A DNA stretch of 64,000 nucleotides from Alligator mississippiensis (lineage: Eukaryota; Chordata; Crocodylia; Alligatoridae), in NCBI RefSeq assembly GCF_030867095.1, contig NC_081830.1, positions 38,502,781 to 38,566,780 of the forward strand. The letters are read 5' to 3'. The notes beneath the pieces were generated by a model. The model searched no databases, had not been told where the DNA came from, and was given only the letters and a program-made list of their open reading frames with translations. Every line of letters starts with the position of its first letter. Position 1 is the first letter of the stretch. Position numbers and translations under genes: made by a program. This document shows positions 41,037 through 52,207 of this stretch, in pieces.

Positions 41037-42091
41037 TGTCTCTAGTGGGTTATGGAATAGAGAAAATCCCACACAATTTACTGATTCGTTTTGATGCACT
41101 GGCTGGGGGAGTAGTTAGCTGACTGCACGATTTCACAATGATTACACACTTAATTTATACAACACAATTTTATTTTAAAACTCTGCTACGTATATAACAC
41201 TGCTTAGCTTTAAGAAACACCACAAACATTAAAAATACAATAATTACATATATCAGAAACAATGCTCCGAATGCACTTCCTTCCCAAACAATACTATAAG
41301 AATTAGTGTTACAAAAACAACTACAATTACAACTAAAAGTTAAATTTGAATCAATACTATTATTTTTCATATTATACTTACAATCCTAGAATTCCAAGAA
41401 GCCAAATACCAAAATATGGTTTCATTCCTCAGTAGTACAATTTAATGGGTTGGCCTCAGTAGTACAGTTCAATGGAATGGGCTCAGTAATACAATTCAAT
41501 AGGCTGGCCTCAGCAGTGATAGGACTAAGTCCCCTTCCTTCAGTCCTTTTCAGGTGCTCCGCGGCTTCAGCGTGAACTAAGAAATTCGTGTTCATGGAGA
41601 GGGTGGTTCAGGTGATCAATCTGACCCTGGCTATACTTGCGATTTTTCCTTCGTTGGTCTACAAGTATAGTCATCTCCAAATTGGGACAGTAAGTTAGTT
41701 TTTATTGAGTGAGCTGCCGTCAGTGGGCTCCTCCTACTCAAACTGTCATTACTCCCAAATTTGGGCTCGGATCTTACTCAACAGATTCTTTTGCCTTTGT
41801 TGAGCATTTTAAATTACCTTTGGGAAACTTCCATATCACTGCAAATGCCCTTTTCTTACCAACCTGGTCAAAAGGCCCCAGGGTTTGATCTCTTGCAATT
41901 CAGGATATTTGCTCTCTTTGTAAAAGATTTCTAAAAGATGAAATTTAAATTAAGACTTTAAGCAAAGTCAGGACCTTTTGCACGTAGTCCCAAAACAATG
42001 AACTAGATAAGGAGATAAATCTTATCTTCTTCCTAAAACTGGCTAATGGGCAACCTTTACAAACATTCAAACTATTTCATTCAATATGACA
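41037..42091 (-). mobile_element. Probable solo LTR, minus orientation, with 5-bp target duplication
   Basis: A 1,055-bp AT-rich block starts TGTC and ends GACA (TG...CA) and is flanked on both sides by CCTCC (41032-41036 and 42092-42096). On the minus strand an AATAAA lies at 41706-41701 and another at 41174-41169. A 27-bp tandem repeat (3 copies plus part) lies at 41427-41520. Its base composition contrasts with the GC-rich surroundings. It sits inside the 5S-linked repeat. It is an LTR fossil of ERV or LTR-retrotransposon type, family unknown; no internal genes are recognised. Intact target copies suggest moderate age. Confidence 0.6.
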
Positions 42092-43120
42092 CCTCCCAGC
42101 ACCCAGCCCAGGAAGCCAGGGGCACAGGGCTCTCCAACCCAGGGCTCCAGGTACTTGGCCAGGGACCAGAAAAGAAGGGCTGACCAGGCTGCATGCAACA
42201 GCAAAAGTCTACAGCACCTTGTATTCCCACATGGTCTCCCATCCAGGTACTAACCAGGCCTCACCTTGCCTAGCTTCCAAGATCAGACATGTTCAGAGTA
42301 GCATGGCTGTAAGTGCCAGCCCTGCCTTGCTAGGCCCTTTTCTGGCTGGCCTCCACCCTGCTCCCTCCCCACATGGGTTTTCCTGGCCCACCCTGCATTC
42401 ACACACAACCTGCCCCTGCCCTCACACCCACTCCCAACATGTGCATGCCCACTGCACACTGCCCCTGCCTGCCCCAGGCACACCACCCACCCCTGGCCTG
42501 CCTCCCCCCGCTGCCAACTCCAGCCAACTGCCAGCCTCCCAGGGTTACTGCCTCCCTGCTCCCTCCAGCCCCAAACTTCCCAGCCTCCTCCCCCCCTGGG
42601 CTCACACACAGCCTGCCCCGCACCCAACCACCGCACCAAATCCTACACCAGGACCAGAAACAAACACCCCTGGTGCACACTCCTGGGGGAGGCATGGGGA
42701 ACATGTGCCCCCTGCCTGGCAAAGGCAGGCTGCCCACTGCAGGGTGGGGCTTTGCGCCCTGCTGTGTTTGCCCTGGGAGCTCAGCCACGCAATGCCAATG
42801 TGCTTCCTACTGCCAGACAAGCAAGGGATGCGTCACATGGCCAGTGTGCCCCACGTCCCCTTCTCGCTCCCAGGGCAAAGGCAGCAGGGTGCAGAGCCCT
42901 GAGCCCACAATGGGCACTCTATCTCTGCCCCACAGACAAATCCAGGAAGTATGTGCATGATCTGGGGCGCAGCTCTCCACCAAACTCCCCTGCTGGGGCC
43001 CAGGCCTGGGTCTGGGTGCCCCTGCCAGGTCTGCTCCCCTCCACACAGGCCCACATGCCTCAAACAGGGTGTAGCAGGGCACTGTCATGTGTGTGCCACT
43101 TAAAGGGGAGAAGCTGTGTG
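42092..43120. repeat. C-rich repeat body around 5S copy 1
   Basis: Pro-rich open frames are compositional. 42092-42203 continues, across the LTR, the repeat seen at 48840-48930 (GAAGCCAGGGGCA, GGCTGCATGCAACAGC). 42312-43120 is C/A-rich and only loosely similar to 49030-49500. Confidence 0.45.
42204..42311 (-). repeat. 5S rRNA-derived segment, copy 1
   Basis: Reads as the reverse complement of 5S rRNA: GTCTACAGCACC, GGTCTCCCATCCAGGTACTA, ACCAGGCC, CTAGCTTCCAAGATCAGAC, GTTCAG and GTAGCATGGCTGTA. It lacks about 13 bases of the middle. It is joined to GGCTGCATGCAACAGCAAAA, as in copy 2. It is a 5S-derived repeat (SINE3-like) or 5S pseudogene within a repeat, not a working gene. Confidence 0.85.
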
Positions 43121-43839
43121 AGGTAGCATCCAGGTGGTGCAGGGGCTGATCCTAGGCTCATCTGACCTGTAGAGAGCCCAGCTGGGGCTAGATAAGCCCA
43201 TGCCACAGCCTGGCAGGCAGCCCGAGTGCCCGGGTAGGAGAGTTCTGTGCAGTTGGGCAGAAGGACTCCTGAAGGGCGAGGAAGCAGAATGACTCTGCAG
43301 GCCTGGGAGCCAGAGAAGAAAGGGTCTTTGTTTTATGTTGGTATTATTGAGTTACAAGCCTTGAGCCCTGCTGGAGACAGGCTTAAGGCCTACAGAGAAC
43401 TCCCTAGCCCAGAGAAGGGGCTGAGCAGGGAACAGAGGGCTGCCCAGCTGTTACCTCTTAGCTCCATGTTCTTGGAGGCAGCCTGTCTGACTCACAAAGA
43501 ACTCCCCCACCCCACCTCTGCCTTAACAAGAACTAATTAGAGGAAGGACTTACAAAAGACAAAGAAGATGCAGTGAGAGATGCACCTAAAGCCATCCAGA
43601 CAAGGGTGATGAGAGTGAAGCAACTCCCCTGGTCTCATTTGCATCTGAGATGGAACCAGATAACAACTCATTTAAATGGGAGATGGGGCAGGCATGCACC
43701 TTCATTAGCATTCAGGATGGAGGACAGAGATTCCAAGGCACGGACTGCACTGAATTGTGGGATCAAAAAGCAGGGGAGCACTGCAGTGATGGGGAATCCT
43801 TGCTCCAAATGCTAATGGACTACTCTCCAGACTGGCTGA
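43121..43839. other. Unidentified sequence, perhaps LTR-derived, before CR1
   Basis: Mixed sequence with no recognised gene. The part from about 43300 (GTTTTATGTTGGTATTATTG, TTACAAGCCTTGAGCCCTGC) resembles interspersed reptile repeats, but I cannot name it. The CR1 5' end may begin near 43800. Confidence 0.3.
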
Positions 43840-46800
43840 CCTGCTCCACCGGGCTTTAAACTAAGCCCGTTGGGGGACGGGGGGACTACCGCCACTGCTG
43901 GCCCGCTGAGCAATCCTTGCAAAGCCAGCGGATCACGGCACTCAAGGGAGCTCACCCCACCCCCAGCCCTGGTAAAATCTGTGGGCAAGGAAGGAGCCCC
44001 CCAGGGGGCACTTGCCTGCCTGTACACTAATGCCAGGAGCCTGGGGAATAAGCAGGAGGAGCTCATTCTCCTGCTCAGTGCAAACAATTACGATGTCATA
44101 GGGATCACGGAGACCTGGTGGGACTCCACCCATGACTGGACCACGGGGATAGATGGCTATACCCTGTACAGGAGGGATCGTGTAGAGAAAAGGGGCGGGG
44201 GCGTAGCTCTCTATGTTAAGGAAAGCTATGCATCCCTGCAAGCCGATATTGGCGACCAGGGTGGACGGCTGGAGACCCTCTGGGTTAAAATCCGTGGGGA
44301 ACACGGCACAGGGGACACAATGGTGGGAGTCTATTACAGACCTCCCACCCAAAGTCCTGAGCTTGACCAGGAGTTTGCCCAGGAACTGGCTGAGGCAGCT
44401 TGCTCCAGGACCATGGTTGTCATGGGTGACTTCAATTACCCAGACATCTCGTGGGAGGATCGCTCAGCAAAATCTGAGCGGTTGCAGAGCTTCCTCTCGT
44501 GCGTGGATGACCTCTACCTGACTCAAGAAGTCTATGGGCCAACGAGAGGCAAAGCGCTGCTCGACCTGGTACTGGCTACTGGGGATGACCTAGTCGGCGA
44601 CCTAGTGATCGATGGAAAGCTGGGTGACAGCGACCACGAGCTGATCACCTTCACCATCCGCCGAAAAGCTGGCAAGTCAGTCAGCAACACGGAAGTCCTT
44701 GACTTCAGGAAAGCTGACTTTGACAAGCTCAGGAGGCTTGTCAGTGAGGCCCTAAGGGACTGTGACCACAGGGAGAGGGGAGTTCAAGAAGAGTGGTTGC
44801 TCCTCAAGGGAGCGATCCTCAATGCACAATCTAAGTCTATTCCATCTCGGAGGAAAGGCAGCAAGAGGGCACAGCAGCCCCCCTGGCTCTCCAGGGACCT
44901 AGCAGACCTCCTGAGGCTAAAAAGAAAGGCCTACAAAGGATGGAGGATGGGAGTCACCTCCAAGGAGGATTATTCTGCACTGGTCCAGTCCTGTAGGGAG
45001 CTGACCAGGAAAGCCAAGGCTGCAACTGAACTCCAGCTAGCTTTGAGCATCAAGGACAATAAAAAGTCCTTTTTCAGATACGTGGGGAGCCGGAAGAAAA
45101 GCGGGGGCAACGTTGGACCCCTGCTGAACCAGATGGGGCAACTGACAACTGACGCCCAGGAAAAAGCCAGCCAATTAAATAGGTACTTTGCGTCAGTCTT
45201 TCATCAGCCCCATGGGACGCCCATGCCCGCTACAGGGCCGGGAAGTCCGGGTGAGGTTGATTCCCTGCCCTCCATTAATGCTGACTTCGTGAAGGAACAT
45301 CTTGAGAAGCTGGATACCTTCAAGTCAGCCGGCCCTGACAATCTTCATCCCAGGGTACTCAAGGAGCTGGCGAGCATCATAGCCCAGCCTCTAGCGCGGA
45401 TCTTTGAAAACTCTTGGTGCTCTGGTGTAGTGCCCAAAGACTGGAAGAAGGCCAATGTGGTGCCTATCTTCAAGAAAGGGAGGAAAGTGGATCCGGCTAA
45501 CTATAGGCCCATCAGCCTGACTTCTATCCCGGGGAAGATCTTAGAAAAGTTTATTAAAGAGGCCATCCTTAATGGACTGGCCAACGCCAACATCTTAAGG
45601 GATAGCCAGCATGGGTTTGTTGTGGGTAGGTCTTGCTTGACCAATCTCATTTCCTTCTACGACCAGGTGACCTATCACCTGGACAAGGGAGATGAGATTG
45701 ATGTCATATATCTTGACTTCAAAAAAGCCTTCGATCTGGTGTCCCATGATCATCTCTTGGAGAAACTGGCCAATTGTCGTCTTGAGTCCTCCACGATCCA
45801 CTGGCTGGAAAATTGGCTCCAGGGTCGGACCCAGAGGGTAGTAATTGATGGAAGTCACTCATCGTGGTGTCCGGTGACCAGTGGGGTCCCCCAGGGCTCT
45901 GTCCTTGGACCCATACTGTTCAACACCTTCATTAATGATGTGGACACTGGAGTCAGAAGCGGACTGGCCAAGTTCGCCGATGACACCAAACTTTTGGGCA
46001 AAGCATCCACACCAGAAGACAGGCAGATGATCCAGGCTGACCTGGACAGGCTCAGCAAGTGGGCGGACGAGAATCTGATGGTGTTCAACGCCGATAAATG
46101 CAAGGTTCTCCACCTTGGGAAAAAAAACCTGCAGCATCCTTATAGGCTCGGCAGTGCTATGTTGGCTAGCACTATGCAAGAAAGAGACTTGGGGGTCATC
46201 ATCGACCACAAGATGAACATGAGCCTGCAATGCAATGCTGCGGCTAGTAAAGCGACCAAAACGCTGGCTTGCATCCATAGATGCTTCTCAAGCAAATCCT
46301 GGGACGTCATTCTCCCCCTGTACTCGGTCTTAGTGAGGCCGCAGCTGGAGTACTGCGTCCAGTTTTGGGCTCCACAATTCAAAAAGGATGTGGAGAAGCT
46401 TGAGAGAGTCCAGAGAAGAGCCACGCGCATGATCAGAGGTCAGGGAAGCAGACCCTACAATGACAGGCTGAGAGCCCTGGGGCTCTTTAGCCTGGAAAAG
46501 TGCAGGCTCAGGGGTGATCCGATGGCCACCTACAAGTTTATCAGGGGTGACCACCAGTATCTGGGGGAACGTTTGTTCACCAGAGCGCCCCAAGGGATGA
46601 CGAGGTTGAATGGTCACAAACTACTACTAGACCGTTTCAGGCTGGACATAAGGAAGAATTTCTTTACTGTCCGAGCCCCCAAGGTCTGGAACAGCCTGCC
46701 ACCGGAGGTCGTTCAAGCGCCTTCATTGAACACCTTCAAGATGAAACTGGATGCTTATCTTGCTGGGATCCTATGACCCCAGCTGACTTCCTGCCCTTTG

Positions 46801-46874
46801 GGCGGGGGGCTGGACTCGATGATCTTCCGAGGTCCCTTCCAGCCCTAATGTCTATGAAATCTATGAAATCTATT
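43840..46874 (+). mobile_element. CR1 LINE with uninterrupted ORF2
   Basis: A frame open from 43840 to the stop after 46776 encodes a complete-looking CR1 ORF2 product; counted from 43870 it has 968 codons. Endonuclease: NARSLGNKQEEL, ITETWWDS (near 80), VMGDFNYPD (near 185), GDSDHELITF (near 253). Reverse transcriptase: KSAGPDNLHPRVLK, NYRPISLTS, YLDFKKAFDLVSHDHLL, SGVPQGSVLGP, and catalytic FADD (702-705). The C-terminal CR1 domain follows to YLAGIL. The 3'UTR is short and ends in a TCTATGAAA repeat (46851-46874). All expected catalytic motifs are present. No ORF1 is seen, so the copy is probably 5'-truncated upstream of ORF2. Its sequence differs from the 12-kb copy, so it is another subfamily. 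Confidence 0.96.
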
Positions 46875-48640
46875 GGTATCCAAAACACTGAATCTGCCTG
46901 TCTGTATTGTGAGCTCCCTCAGAGTAATGCCACCCATAGCCAGGAGTGATCAGTTCCTATTATACTGCATATGAGCCATTGTTTACCCCTAAACAAACCT
47001 AGTGTCCTCCCTTGAGCCATTGTTAGTTCTCCACAAAAACCCCTACCCAAGCTCAAGTTTCTGTCCTGGTGCTTGGATCCAAAGCTTTAGAAGTTCCACT
47101 CCTTTTCTGCCTGGTATGCCTCCCACTGGTCCTGCTCAGGACTATATCTGTCTGCTAGCTCCAGCAATGCCTGGGAACCTTGACTGGTTCAAGCTTCACT
47201 GAGTGGTGAGACCCCAATTCTCTTTGTCTCCAGGAACCTGACTTTTATTCTCTCACTGCAGGCACAACTTTCTAACCTGACTTTTGCTTTCTCACTCCAG
47301 GCATAGTTTTCTAAACCTGACTTTTGCTAATCAAACTCAAGCTAGACTTCCCCAAAAAAGCTAATTGAAACTATGTAATATTGTGACTGTTTATTTGTCT
47401 CTCTCTTGTATGGCTATTATTACTGGTATCATCATAAGTTCATATACCTGGCAATAAATAACTTTTATGATCAAGCTGGTTGCTATACTTTCTCTCTGAA
47501 CCTCACTTACCCTTTCTTCCCCTTGACCTCCCCACTTGCTCTGCAGCAATGCTTCTTTTACCTAAGCCAAAGATCCCTGTAATGCCCAACACTACAGTGG
47601 GGTCTGCTTATCAAGGGGGGGTTACTATTAGGACCATTGTGACAAGAAACTGACATGCTGAGTTTTGAGGCATACGAGGGGATCAGCTGAAAGTGCTGAT
47701 CAGACCCAGCATGGTCAGACATACTCTGTTAGCATGTATGTATGTGGGTCTAACTGCATTTATTATTGTCCTGCTGAAATAAGGGATGAACTGAGTTCAA
47801 GGCACATGAGAGTGTCAGCCTATCAATGCTGAATAGTCTGGCCTGACTCAGATGTGCTCTGTTTACCAGTGTGCGTGTGTCTGACTGAGTTCAAGGCATA
47901 TGAGGGTGTTAGCCTATTGATGCTAAATAACCTGGCCTGGCTCAGGCGTGTCCTGTTGATCTGTGTGTGTATGTGCGTACATGTTTGACTGAATCAGTGG
48001 TTAGAGGAACCCAGCCCCACTGAAACGGAGTCCTGCAAGATAGCTCCATTGGGGGTGAGGACTTGCAGAAGGAAGAGATACAGCTCCGTATAGAAACACA
48101 AGTAACGCTAGCAGCACATTGATAGACTTAACAGAGACCCCCAGAAATGTACCCCTAATAAATGAGCATGCCCCAAAGTGACGGGCAAATCAGGTAACAC
48201 AGCCTGAGAAGGGACTGAGCCAGGAACCTTACCAGAGGACCTGTTGAGCAGCAAGAGTTGGAGTGAAGGATTAGAGGGTCTGCAGTCTCCAAGTAGGGCT
48301 GAGTGAGGGGCTAGAGGTCTGAGGACCCCGAGAAAGGAAGAGTGGAGATGCTCAGAGGGTCTGAGAATCCCGAAAGGGGCTAACAGAAGCTAATATCTGA
48401 AGTGATAACACGGGCAAGGCTTGGGGTGTGGTGTAAGGGAGGAATGGAGTCACACAACTTACCCTTAAGGCTACAAGTGTCCTGCAGGGGCACTGCCAGG
48501 CTGAGAGGGCCTATTTAACATAAAGGCTGGATTGAGACTAATGAGATCCAGAAGGGACCCACTGAGGAACTGTTTGGATTTAGACACTCTCTAAGTCCTG
48601 TGGGTAGCCTTCCTTACTTAACCTCAAAAACAACAAGGTG
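46875..48640 (+). mobile_element. Possible LTR-derived block (fossil), with repeated leader-like part
   Basis: No gene. The stretch has an AATAAA at about 47454 (GGCAATAAATAAC) followed by TTTCTCTCTGAACCTCAC, resembling the R/U5 part of an LTR. A roughly 100-bp unit follows in three diverged copies starting near 47658, 47791 and 47885. LTR ends and target duplications were not found. The neighbouring CR1 may have inserted into it. Other interspersed repeat classes remain possible. Confidence 0.3.
47658..47985 (+). repeat. Three diverged tandem copies of a ~94-130-bp unit
   Basis: Copies start CTGAGTTTTGAGGCATACGA (47658), CTGAGTTCAAGGCACATGAG (47791) and CTGAGTTCAAGGCATATGAG (47885). The last two are 94 bp apart and share GCCTAT, ATGCT, AATA and CTGGCCTG landmarks. 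The first is longer and more diverged. Confidence 0.75.
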
Positions 48641-48689
48641 TGGCAGAAAAGCAATTGAGGGAGAGCAACACTGGAGATGGAGCTAGGCA

Positions 48690-49050
48690 GCAGCCACTCA
48701 GGCACCAGGGAGCATCACGGCCACCCCGTCGTTCAACCCTGCTACACGGGGGCTCCCCTGTCTCCGCACCTGCCCACTGCTCCAGGGCTGGTGTGAAGCC
48801 TGGATGGCATTTGCCTTCTTGCCTACCTGCCTTTCACCCACACCCTGGCACAAGAAGCCAGGGGCATGGGGCACCCCAGGCACTTGACTGAGGCGGGAAA
48901 AAAGAAAGGCTGGCCAGGCTGCATGCAACAGCAAAAATATTTCCCAGACAGTGTCCCATCTAATTACTAAGGATGCCCAACCAAGATCAGATGAAATCAG
49001 ACATGTTCAGGGTGGCATGGCTATATGCAGCCTTGGCTTCAGCTGCAGCC
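48690..49050 (-). repeat. 5S-linked repeat, copy 2
   Basis: The body 48690-48935 parallels copy 1 on both sides of the LTR (GGGCTCCCCTGTCTCCGCAC; AAGCCAGGGGCATGGGGCAC; GGCTGCATGCAACAGCAAAA). The 5S-like part, about 48936-49026, keeps GTCCCATCTAATTACTAA, CAAGATCAGATGAAATCAGAC and GTTCAGGGTGGCATGGCTAT. It is more worn than copy 1 and antisense to 5S. Confidence 0.75.
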
Positions 49051-50548
49051 CTTTTCAGCACAGCCCACACCTCACAGCACCCCCAGCCATTGACTGTCTG
49101 CCTCAGGCCTCCCAGCCTTGGCCCCGGCCCCAGCCCCCTCACCAACACCTCATCTTTTCATTCTCCACTTTCAGATCAAACCACACACAGCCCACACCTA
49201 GCCACCCCTCACCACACAATGCCCCCATGGGTGCACAGCCAACTGCTATGGCCACCCCCACCCCCAGCACCAACCCGGCCTGGCCCATCCATGCCTGCAT
49301 TCCCACCTCACTCCCTCCACCCTACCATTTTCCTCCCATTGCCCCAGCCCACACCCTTCTAAGGCCTCCAACCTCCAGGGGGAAGGCACCTGGCCCTCAT
49401 GACCCACAACGAAAAGCCAAAGTCTACAACACCCACTCTCTTCCCAGGTCTTTATCCCTCTGACCCTACCAGTCTCCTCCACACCATTCCTTTGCAGCCA
49501 CCCCTTTCAATCCACATCTTGCCCACACTAGGCCACCATGGCATTTGCTGTCCACCTCTTCTACACTCCACACCCCTCCAACCCCAGTCACCACTGCACC
49601 ACAGGACAAGGTCAGAGTCATGACCACCCCCAGCCTGACACCCCAGCCAAGCTTGATATCAGCATGTTCCCTCCTCCTCCCCCCACCCCCCGCCAGCCCC
49701 CACACAATACACTATCTATGGGCATCACAGAGCCTTTCCACAAATGTACTTGACTCTAATCTTACTCAGGATTGTAGAGGTCCTGCCCCTGTCTTTCACA
49801 GGACATAGTGTACCCAGTTCTAGCTCCAACTGCAAGCCTAGGCCCTCCTTGTCCTCCTCCTGGGGCCTCTGCAATAATATGGTATGGTAGGGAGCAGATG
49901 AAAGTACATGGAGCCCAATGAAACTCCAGGGGCAACCTCCCTGGGCTACTATGCTTCACAAAGAAATATGAAGGGAAGCAATAGTTGTGTCTCCCGTGAT
50001 CGGGACTTCCCTTTGACAGTACATTTTAGAACTGGGTGCCCTTTGCAACTCTGTAGCATGGCAGGACCTATGCCCCATCCTGCCTACTGCAAAGAGGCAA
50101 GTGAAGTAGGACAACTGCAGAGTAACTTGTAAGGTAGAGCAGTGGATGTGAGGAGGTGCTTAAAGCATTTCTCCTTCCCTGTCCTTCTGCTGAAGTCCAA
50201 AATGGGTCCAACCCTACTCCCATCCTAAGACTCCAAACTATCAGGAACGACCATGGTAGTATGCATGGATTCCTGCTTGGTTTCTTTGCCTTGCATTCAC
50301 AGCACATGCACCCCATGACATAAGGTTTCCCACCCTTCAGACACTCAGGTGCAATCCAACTTACGCTTATTCTAGGCATTCTTATTTTTGCTTACCTTGT
50401 CCATGAACTACAACACAGTTCTGTTCACAGTTACCTGTGTATCCTACCTTAAGGCACAAGTATTGCAATCCCTAACAGCTCTCTCTGCACCTACACATTT
50501 TTTCCTGGCTGTACAGCCTGCACTTGCTGTGTTGCCCTCCCCCGTGCG

Positions 50549-50550
<2 letters not shown>
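49051..50550. other. C-rich low-complexity tract, then unidentified sequence
   Basis: 49050-49720 is strongly C/A-rich (runs such as CCACCCCCACCCCCAGCAC). The long proline-rich open frames here are compositional. 49720-50550 shows nothing I recognise. Confidence 0.5.

Positions 50551-50588
<38 letters not shown>
50551..50588. repeat. (CA)n microsatellite
   Basis: About 18 CA units preceded by GTGCGCACG. Confidence 0.95.
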
Positions 50589-50589
<1 letters not shown>

Positions 50590-50730
50590 CAGTGGCTTCT
50601 CAGACATTTTCTAGAACTACACTACATACCATCAACAGCGATGCAACGCGTTTTTAATCTCAATGCTATATTTAGCTGCAGGAAATTGAAGAAGGCAAAT
50701 GGTGGACACCTACTATCACTGACAAATGTA

Positions 50731-51203
50731 CAGGTTTCCCCCGCTTTATGCTGTATATGCATTCCTGGAAAACAGCACATAACTTGAATTCGCATAAAGG
50801 GAACCCACTTTACAATGTAACAAATAGGGACACCTTCCAAGACCTCGACTGTACTGACCCCAAGACCCATTTCTACCACTTTTACAAGGCAATTTTGGTA
50901 CTCACCAACAGCAGACAGTACACACAAGCACAGGGTGATGAATGTTACCATAATGGGGATGGCAACTACAGAAACACGTGTCGCAGACAACAAGCGAGGA
51001 GCACAGATCCACACAGGAGACTACATTTTGGTGTGCATCACTCCCACAATGCACTGCATAAAGCAGCTGACTGTGGGCTTCCACCACACCAATCTCACAG
51101 GAGTGAATTTACCTTGCATATAACGATTTTTTTGGTATAAAAAGGGTCATCGCAGAAGAGCGAATTTGTACAAACAGAACCCGCATAAAGCAAGGGAAAC
51201 CTG
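50731..51203. mobile_element. Tigger/pogo-like MITE, 473 bp, TA target duplication
   Basis: Starts CAGGTTTCCCCCGCTTTATG and ends CATAAAGCAAGGGAAACCTG, about 22-bp inverted ends, flanked by TA on both sides (50729-50730 and 51204-51205). Tc1/mariner elements duplicate TA, and CAGG plus the 'GCTTTAT' motif recalls Tigger ends. No transposase frame, so it is non-autonomous. The inner part has ATTCGCATAAAGGGAACCC, a sub-terminal repeat of the end. Confidence 0.85.
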
Positions 51204-51205
51204 TA

Positions 51206-52177
51206 CTTCTAGTACTTCAAAAGCATGCTCTCAGCAAGACAGAGCTGAAAATATCCAGGATGAATAGCTTCCTCTCTGCCTGATTCCACTATAAAATTAC
51301 CAACCTAGAACAGCTCACTATATTTCCAACACCCAGAATACCCAGAGAAAACCCAGAAAGAGGGCTCCCTTACATGTCCCATTCCTGCTGTGTTAGGCCC
51401 TGTCAGCTCCTTTCACAAGTACTTTCTTGTCATGTCTCCTGTGCAGAACTGCTCTGTTATCTATGGCCTCAATGTACTAGGCCCAGTTGTCACAAGATGC
51501 AAGGGCACTCTGAGGGGCTGGGGCTGCAGCCTGGCAGCAAGGCTTGCAGGGAAAGGTGGCAGGACACCAGTCCTAGAGAGGACCAAGGAGTTTCTCAGAG
51601 AAGCCAAATGAGAGTGAAAATCCTGTGGAAGGCTGGCATGAGTAGGAACTGGTGACTGTCAGCAGCTCACACCACTGAAAGGGCTGCAGCAAAGCACCTG
51701 GAATGGGCTGGGGAAGGCACTTAGTGACCTGTTTTAGCAGGGGAGGTAAGGCCTCACTGAGAGAGATCCCTGTAGACAAGGGACTGTCTGTGCCCTTTTT
51801 GGAGACCTGAAGATTGTGCCCATGTAGTGAAAGCAGGTGGAGGAGACTGTCTGGGCGCAGTGAAGCAACGAGGGTGTGAGGCCTGGAAACCATGCTGGTA
51901 CCCAGGATTTGAATTATATGTTGACTCTTGGGTGGGGGGGGAGAACTGGGCTGCCAATCACAATGCTGTAATAAAACCAGAGATCCCCTCAGGTTATGAA
52001 TTTCAAATCTTACAGGAGGCTCTCATCTCTCATGGGGGGGCCTCAGCCCCCCTGAGCTCCCCTGTATTTCGCACCCTGCCAGTACCTCATTTTGGAGACC
52101 CAGGCCACAGCTTCCAGCAGTTGGAAGGAAGCCTCATCAGTACAGGATACTCAGACAGCGGGGAATGTTGAACAAAT
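51206..52177. other. Intergenic, nothing recognised
   Basis: About 1 kb of unique-looking sequence without a supported gene or repeat. Confidence 0.4.
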
Positions 52178-52207
52178 GGAGTTCCCTTTACTGATAAAGG
52201 GAACTCC
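52178..52207. repeat. Perfect 13-bp inverted repeat with 4-base loop
   Basis: GGAGTTCCCTTTA, loop CTGA, TAAAGGGAACTCC. Both arms match exactly. It would form a stable hairpin in RNA; no gene context is known. Confidence 0.95.

Noticed and set aside
41170-41370. Minus-strand frame with a hydrophobic segment inside the AT-rich block
   Set aside because: It resembles a membrane segment, but it lies inside the probable solo LTR. AT-rich DNA readily gives such segments, and I have no support for a gene.
42204-42311. Functional 5S rRNA gene
   Set aside because: About 13 central bases are missing, other positions differ, and the segment is fused to a dispersed repeat.
42219-42960. Proline-rich open frames of 195-227 codons
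   Set aside because: They come from C/A-rich repeat sequence with no domain and overlap in several frames.
49021-49808. Proline- and histidine-rich open frames
   Set aside because: Low-complexity C-rich DNA, equally open in several frames.
50622-51140. Open frames of 130 codons on both strands
   Set aside because: They lie within a non-autonomous Tigger-like element and do not resemble a transposase.
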